DNA of 64,000 bases from Spirochaetota bacterium (GTDB taxonomy: Bacteria > Spirochaetota > Brachyspiria > Brachyspirales > JACRPF01): positions 62,001 to 126,000 of the forward strand of contig JACRPF010000018.1 of NCBI GenBank assembly GCA_016214035.1. The letters run 5' to 3'. The first letter of the stretch is position 1; each line of letters begins with the position of its first letter. Both the position numbers and the translations under genes were made by a program. The notes under the pieces were generated by a model. That model did no database searches and was not told the DNA's origin. It saw only the letters and a program-made list of their open reading frames with translations. Below, in pieces: positions 59,484 through 64,000 of the stretch.

Positions 59484-60491
59484 ATGAATTCCATGCGTAT
59501 ATATATTGGAAGACCGCCGCTCAGGGCATTCGTCACCGATGACTCCATCAGTGTTTATGCATACGTCAGAGGCACATGGACGCGTACCGGAAGTCCCTCA
59601 ACGGATACTGCTTCCGAGATAATAGTAACGGGCGACTGCATAAAAAAAACACTCGTCATCCCGCGGTCACCGTCATCGGAACACCGCACGCTGACCGCAC
59701 TTGCGCTGAAACAGACTAATTTTTATGATCCGTCCGCCATGGTATTCGACGGCATTCCTTCCGGTATAGCTGAGAACGGAATAACCATGGATGTTTATGT
59801 GGCCAAAGATTCACGCATCCGCGCCGCACTTGCACGTGCGAGACAGGAGCATCTTATTCCGATACGATGCATCCCGCGAAATGCACTGAACGCAGACCTG
59901 TCTGTCGATGAGGCTGTCAGACTCATCGATTCTGTTCCTGTAAACCTGCTCCCCGCCGACGTGCGTATCGAAGCGGCCTCACGGAATCGCACCCGGCATA
60001 TATCAATGGCGGCAACGCTTACCGCAATCATCGCCGGCATTACCGCTGCCGTATTCGTCGCCTTGTGCGCCCTCACCGCCAATGACATACGTGCGCTCCG
60101 TGAACAGCAGAAGATTATCCGTCCCCTCGCCATGAAAAATGAGCGCAGCTTTGCCGAATATAGCAAAGCGCTTGACCGTGAAACGGCATATGCGAAACGC
60201 ATTCTATCTGCCACGGCGTCGTCGTACCTGTTTGAAACGATTGCAGCACACACCGCCGGATGCCTCGTTGAGCAGATGGAGATCACTCACGCGGCAAAGA
60301 ACGAATACCGTTTTTCACTGCGTGCCGGCGCCGCAACCGGGGATGCCGTCAACAGGGTTGTACGGATGCTCGCATCAAACCGGTCCATGCATGATGTCAA
60401 GCTCACGTCCATGGAAACCGGCACCGGCACCGGCGGCAGCATCGGCTTTTCCGTGCGCGGAACGATGATCATTGCGGAAACACTGCCATGA
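59484..60491 (+). CDS. GspL/PilN-like inner-membrane assembly protein
   Basis: In this 335-residue protein, residues 1-165 form an alpha/beta cytoplasmic part like a truncated actin-fold GspL/PilM. A single transmembrane helix follows (about 177-200, ATLTAIIAGITAAVFVALCALTA). A periplasmic coiled coil (DIRALREQQKIIRPLAMKNERSF) and a ferredoxin-like PilN/GspL C-domain complete it. The fusion layout is that of type II secretion GspL. First gene of a run of tightly overlapping genes. Confidence 0.7.
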   Translation: MNSMRIYIGRPPLRAFVTDDSISVYAYVRGTWTRTGSPSTDTASEIIVTGDCIKKTLVIPRSPSSEHRTLTALALKQTNFYDPSAMVFDGIPSGIAENGITMDVYVAKDSRIRAALARARQEHLIPIRCIPRNALNADLSVDEAVRLIDSVPVNLLPADVRIEAASRNRTRHISMAATLTAIIAGITAAVFVALCALTANDIRALREQQKIIRPLAMKNERSFAEYSKALDRETAYAKRILSATASSYLFETIAAHTAGCLVEQMEITHAAKNEYRFSLRAGAATGDAVNRVVRMLASNRSMHDVKLTSMETGTGTGGSIGFSVRGTMIIAETLP

Positions 60492-60955
60492 GACAACGGC
60501 TCATCATCGCCGGCATAGCGCTCGCATGTGCGGCATTATCACTACTCGGTTTCCGCATCCTCAGCGGTATGCGCTCCGCTGCCGTCCGCGATCTTTCACG
60601 CGACACGAAAATGGCCGGCAACAGCGGTTTTTTCCTTCGTGAAATTGCGCGCATCGATGCCGCTGCAGCAAAACTCCCGAAAAAAGCGTATACGCCTGCC
60701 GACCGGAATGCGGCAATGGAAACAGTCATCGGGCTTATCAGACGCCACCGCATGACACTTCGCACGATGAACCCTGCAGACGGAGAGGACACTCTATCCA
60801 TCGAACTGCGCTTCACCGCAGATGCGCACTCTATCCATGGTTTTCTCCGCGCGCTTGAACAGAGCGAATGGTGCATACGGGAAGAGGTAATCACCATGGA
60901 GCGCCTCGCCTCCGGCACCAGCATTGACACTACGATGAGGATACGCTTACAGTGA
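60488..60955 (+). CDS. GspM/PilO-like assembly protein
   Basis: The 155-residue protein has a single N-terminal transmembrane helix (residues 5-24), a helical spacer and a C-terminal ferredoxin-like fold (SIELRFTADAHSIHGFLRALEQSEWCIREE). That is the pattern of PilO and GspM. Sequence identity to a specific family is not obvious; the call rests on order and topology. It overlaps its neighbours on both sides by 4 bases. Confidence 0.65.
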   Translation: MRQRLIIAGIALACAALSLLGFRILSGMRSAAVRDLSRDTKMAGNSGFFLREIARIDAAAAKLPKKAYTPADRNAAMETVIGLIRRHRMTLRTMNPADGEDTLSIELRFTADAHSIHGFLRALEQSEWCIREEVITMERLASGTSIDTTMRIRLQ

Positions 60956-61416
60956 CGCTTGAAAAAAAACATCTTCCCTTCATCGCTTCGGCGGTGATAA
61001 TCATCTGGGCAGGCATCATCGTGTATTGCGTAATGCTTTGTATGCCGAAAACGTTCCGCCCGGCTGCCGCATCTTCTTCTGCCGATCAGTCATCACCGTA
61101 TCGGGTATTGCTGACGATACTTACCCGTCCCGAAACGCCGGTGCGCGATCCGTTCTCCGCCGGCGCGGCAACACCCGCCGACACCGCATCGTCGCCTGCA
61201 TCACCCGGCATTGGACTTTCAGCCGTATCATGGGACAGCGTTTCACCGCAGGCGCTTATCTATAAAACCGGCGCCGAACAGACGCAGCTAGTCCGTCGCG
61301 GCGACAACGTCTTCGGCATAACGATATTGCAAATTCACCGCGATTCTATTATAATCCTCGCGCACGGAAGGAAATTCCGAATTTATAATTCATATTGGGA
61401 ACAGATACGTGAATAA
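60952..61416 (+). CDS. GspC/PilP-like assembly protein
   Basis: This 154-residue protein starts at a GTG overlapping the previous stop (GTGA). One transmembrane helix (about residues 9-29) is followed by a Pro/Ala/Ser linker. A small beta domain (LIYKTGAEQTQLVRRGDNVFGITILQIHRDSIIILAHGRKFRIY) is typical of the HR domain of GspC and of PilP. That domain normally contacts the N0 domain of the secretin, whose gene comes next. Confidence 0.7.
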   Translation: MTLEKKHLPFIASAVIIIWAGIIVYCVMLCMPKTFRPAAASSSADQSSPYRVLLTILTRPETPVRDPFSAGAATPADTASSPASPGIGLSAVSWDSVSPQALIYKTGAEQTQLVRRGDNVFGITILQIHRDSIIILAHGRKFRIYNSYWEQIRE

Positions 61417-62686
61417 CCAAAATAAACAAATGAGATTCTTACGAAACATCGGCACCGCAGCCGCAGCACTTCTTCTGGCCGGAGTATTATCCGCCCAGAC
61501 ATCGAGTTTCCAGTTCGCTGGCACATCGCTTGACGACGTTGCAAAAATTCTCTCCCAGAAAATGGAAAAGAACATCATCGTCGAGGACGGTGTTGATAAA
61601 AAAATAACGGCGCGGCTTGAAAAGATAAACGCACGGGAAGCGCTTGACATCATCTGCAAGACGCACAACCTGCGTTATCTTGAAGAAACGAATGTCATAA
61701 TCATCATGGACAACGAACGTTTCCTGATCAAGGGCGTGCGCTCGATGACCGTTCGCCGCATACCGGTAAAGCACACACCCTGCCGGCGTGTATTCGCAAA
61801 ACTGGCGCTGCCTGAAAAGCAGACCGAGCTTCCGGGCATCGAACAGATGAAATCCGGTTTCGGCACATCGCCGACCGGCGGAAAAATTTATTTCGATGAA
61901 TCCGACAACAGTATCATCGCCGTGGACACTGATGAAAACATCAAAACCATCGCCGCGCTGATAGAACAGTTCGATGTACGCATACGCCAGGTGCTTATCG
62001 AAGCAAAGATTGTACGTATCACTCTGTCGAGCAATCAGAAATACGGCATCGACTGGCGACAACTTTTTTCATCGCATGCGCAAGCACCTCTTTCACGCGC
62101 CGGAACTACGAATGAAATCGTATCAATCAACATACCCGCAATGAGCTGGCCCATAAAATTTTACGATTTTTCCACCACGCTGTCAATCGAGGCCGTCGTC
62201 GAGATGATAGCAAAGGACAACGACGTGGATACGCTTGCCAATCCGCGCATACTCTGCCAGAACGGCGAAGAAGCAAAGATACACGTGGGCAGAAGCGTTC
62301 CCTATGATGTCGTCACCGTAACCGACAAAGGCGACAAGGTGCAGGATACGCGTTTCATCGATGTCGGCATCAAGCTCAATGTGAAGCCGCGCATTTTTCA
62401 GGATGATGTATCCCTGAAAGTGACACCCGAAGTATCAAGCGCCGAACAGGCGGCCGTGGGCTCTGCGCCAACCGTGACAACATCAACCGCGGACGCCACC
62501 GTCATCGTACGTAACGGCGAGAACGTCATCGTGGGCGGGCTTATCGAGCGCACGAAAGAAAACCTCGAGACAAAGTTCCCGATACTCGGCGATATCCCTA
62601 TCGTCGGATGGCTGTTCAAAAGCGCATCCTATACAGATGAACGCCGCGAGATAGTCGTGTTCCTTTCGGTGAAGATTATCGACTGA
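61409..62686 (+). CDS. Secretin (GspD/PilQ family)
   Basis: In the 425-residue secretin, a signal peptide (about residues 8-30) is followed by an N0/STN-like domain (FAGTSLDDVAKILSQKMEKNIIVEDGVDKKITARL). One N-domain repeat and the secretin core come next (VLIEAKIVRITLSSNQKYGIDW, LANPRILCQNGEEAKIHVGRSVPY, NVIVGGLIERTKENLETKFPILGDIPIVGWLFK). It forms the outer-membrane channel. The length is short for GspD and fits PilQ-like or minimal secretins. The start is GTG, overlapping the upstream gene by 8 bases. Confidence 0.92.
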   Translation: MNNQNKQMRFLRNIGTAAAALLLAGVLSAQTSSFQFAGTSLDDVAKILSQKMEKNIIVEDGVDKKITARLEKINAREALDIICKTHNLRYLEETNVIIIMDNERFLIKGVRSMTVRRIPVKHTPCRRVFAKLALPEKQTELPGIEQMKSGFGTSPTGGKIYFDESDNSIIAVDTDENIKTIAALIEQFDVRIRQVLIEAKIVRITLSSNQKYGIDWRQLFSSHAQAPLSRAGTTNEIVSINIPAMSWPIKFYDFSTTLSIEAVVEMIAKDNDVDTLANPRILCQNGEEAKIHVGRSVPYDVVTVTDKGDKVQDTRFIDVGIKLNVKPRIFQDDVSLKVTPEVSSAEQAAVGSAPTVTTSTADATVIVRNGENVIVGGLIERTKENLETKFPILGDIPIVGWLFKSASYTDERREIVVFLSVKIID

Positions 62687-64000
62687 TGCGCCGGAAGAAC
62701 GAACGCGGCGTAATTCTACTCTACACGCTCATCATACTCTCCGTTACGGTATTCATCACCCTCGCCTATTTTGAATTCGCCGCGGGCAGTCTTACCGCGT
62801 CACGCCGTGAGGCGAATGCGCTCAAGGCCCGCTGGATAGCACACGGCATCATGGAACGCACCATGGCGATGATACAGCGTAACGACCTTTCTCCGGCTCA
62901 CGCGCATGACAGCTCGGGAAAATATGCGGACGGACTCTGGCAGCGTGTTGTCAGGGGCAACAGCGACGGCTGCGTCATAACCGTTACCGGCACCTGCTCC
63001 GGTGTTTCCCATACACTGTCGAATGCGCTTCGTCTGAGATATTTCTCGGATTATGCAATGACCTGTTCTGGAAGCCGTATTATAGAAATGACTCCGGAAA
63101 CATCGTTCCCCGTTCTCATCGCAGGAACCGCCGATATTATCGCACGAAGCTACCGTTCGGACATTTATATTCCGGCATTCGCACAGCATCGGCCGGTAAC
63201 AGCAGGGAAAGTGACAATAACCGCCGGAATATCAAACGCGAGCATCCGCATCAAGCGATATGGAACATCACTTCGGGATATACGGACCATACAGGAATGC
63301 CGGGCTGATAGTGCTGCAGTCGATATTCTCGCTGATCGTATCGGCGATGTTCCCATCCCCCCGCTTGACGCAATATGGAAACGGGCTCGGGAAATGCACC
63401 CGTATCTGCCCGATGATATGCCGACGCAGAATACCATATCAATAATAAATCCGTATCTGACGCGTAAGGTATATTTTGCCGCAGGGAAAACCATGGAGCG
63501 GCGCTATGCCTGCCCAAAACCATTTATCAGCGGCCAGCGAATATATATTCTACCGGCAGCCGGTCATGAGCCTGCGATGCCCGTTGACCCGTATCGATTC
63601 GCCGATGCATATGGTACCGAACATTCTTTTACCGTAACTCCCGACGCCATCGTTTTCAATCCGCCGGAACATCGATATGCATACGGCTGCAGCCCGGCGG
63701 GTATCGCCACACTGAACACATTTCCGCTTGCAACCGAGGGATATAACAACATATCGGAAGCCCGCGGTATTGATGATGTATTCATCGATGGTATTCAGCT
63801 CTCCGGTAACGCATTTGTACGCACCGGACACGCGCTTCGAATCTTGCAAGTAATGCCGTATGTGAAATTCATCGGTTACGGCGACGGCAGAAAAACGGAT
63901 TTTGCCACACCGCACGCCGCGGCGCCGTTCGTATTCGTCAACGAAATGCGAGTATCTGCCTATCAGGCGGCGACGAATATCATGCGCTTCGGCATTCCGC
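62686..64000 (+). CDS. PilX/GspK-like pilus assembly protein, cut by window end
   Basis: The frame opens at the ATG of TGATG, overlapping the secretin stop by one base, and stays open for 438 codons to the last base, so the stop lies beyond. The N-terminus is RRKNERGVILLYTLIILSVTVFITLAY: basic residues, then one hydrophobic helix as in PilX/GspK minor pilins, but without a clear prepilin GFTxxE site. The rest is a long mixed region with no motif I recognise. It continues the operon. Confidence 0.7.
   Translation, partial: MRRKNERGVILLYTLIILSVTVFITLAYFEFAAGSLTASRREANALKARWIAHGIMERTMAMIQRNDLSPAHAHDSSGKYADGLWQRVVRGNSDGCVITVTGTCSGVSHTLSNALRLRYFSDYAMTCSGSRIIEMTPETSFPVLIAGTADIIARSYRSDIYIPAFAQHRPVTAGKVTITAGISNASIRIKRYGTSLRDIRTIQECRADSAAVDILADRIGDVPIPPLDAIWKRAREMHPYLPDDMPTQNTISIINPYLTRKVYFAAGKTMERRYACPKPFISGQRIYILPAAGHEPAMPVDPYRFADAYGTEHSFTVTPDAIVFNPPEHRYAYGCSPAGIATLNTFPLATEGYNNISEARGIDDVFIDGIQLSGNAFVRTGHALRILQVMPYVKFIGYGDGRKTDFATPHAAAPFVFVNEMRVSAYQAATNIMRFGIP

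Overview
The window is 64 kb of mid-GC bacterial chromosome, densely coded on both strands. I see no transposon, prophage, CRISPR array, rRNA operon or replication origin. The cell is probably Gram-negative and diderm: it has a secretin, several lipoprotein signal peptides and a likely outer-membrane barrel. A protein with two cyclic-nucleotide-binding domains and a tetratricopeptide-like linker, together with the bactofilin, fits Spirochaetota best. That placement is an inference. Lentisphaerota-like or other deep-branching diderm phyla are not excluded.

Region by region. 1-6.1 kb (+): the end of an SGNH hydrolase, a WbsX/GH99-like protein, mazG, an acetyltransferase, a TauE/SafE-type exporter, a secreted esterase and an MBL-fold hydrolase. 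6.1-7.9 kb (-): smpB, ddl, a small HicB-like protein and a tRNA-Gly that abuts it. 8.0-11.7 kb (+): rpsF-ssb-rpsR, bactofilin, a radical-SAM activase and folC. 11.7-16.1 kb (-): an AsmA-like envelope protein, the double cyclic-nucleotide-binding protein and a SurA-like lipoprotein. 16.2-19.5 kb (+): a remarkable 77%-acidic repeat protein, an aminotransferase, an Arg/Gly-rich zinc protein and argJ, ended by a clear terminator. 19.6-25.6 kb: acpS, a cupin, acylphosphatase, a degenerate LysM/M23 protein, rpmF-plsX-fabH, a diguanylate cyclase fused to PilZ, and aroK. 26.5-29.9 kb: AMMECR1 and clpB.

30-34.4 kb (-) is a five-gene envelope operon with its own promoter: UshA-like protein, membrane rhodanese, MauE/DoxX protein, HtrA-like protein and TPR lipoprotein. 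The HtrA-like member has lost its catalytic His and Ser, and the UshA-like member has lost metal ligands. This is the best candidate here for an undescribed system. 34.4-36.3 kb holds leuA behind a strong promoter and a leader with an intrinsic terminator. 36.3-40.6 kb carries a J-protein, a HAD phosphatase, a flavin-binding protein and an ArsR-controlled metal ATPase. 40.6-48.2 kb (-) is a long chain: a small structured transcription unit, a methyltransferase, rtcB, an aminotransferase, four consecutive acetyltransferases, an EamA transporter and another methyltransferase.

48.3-57.4 kb (-) is a saccharide operon headed by a GntR/LacI-type regulator. A perfect 20-bp palindrome lies inside its promoter and the mRNA is probably leaderless. 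Downstream are two GH5-like enzymes with an inserted beta-rich domain, a DUF5060 glycosidase, a PuuD-like amidotransferase and a lipoprotein epimerase. 57.5-59.4 kb is an HdrD/FadF-like iron-sulfur membrane protein. 59.4-64 kb is a type II secretion/type IV pilus operon (GspL/PilN, GspM/PilO, GspC/PilP, secretin, GspK/PilX-like) that runs off the window.
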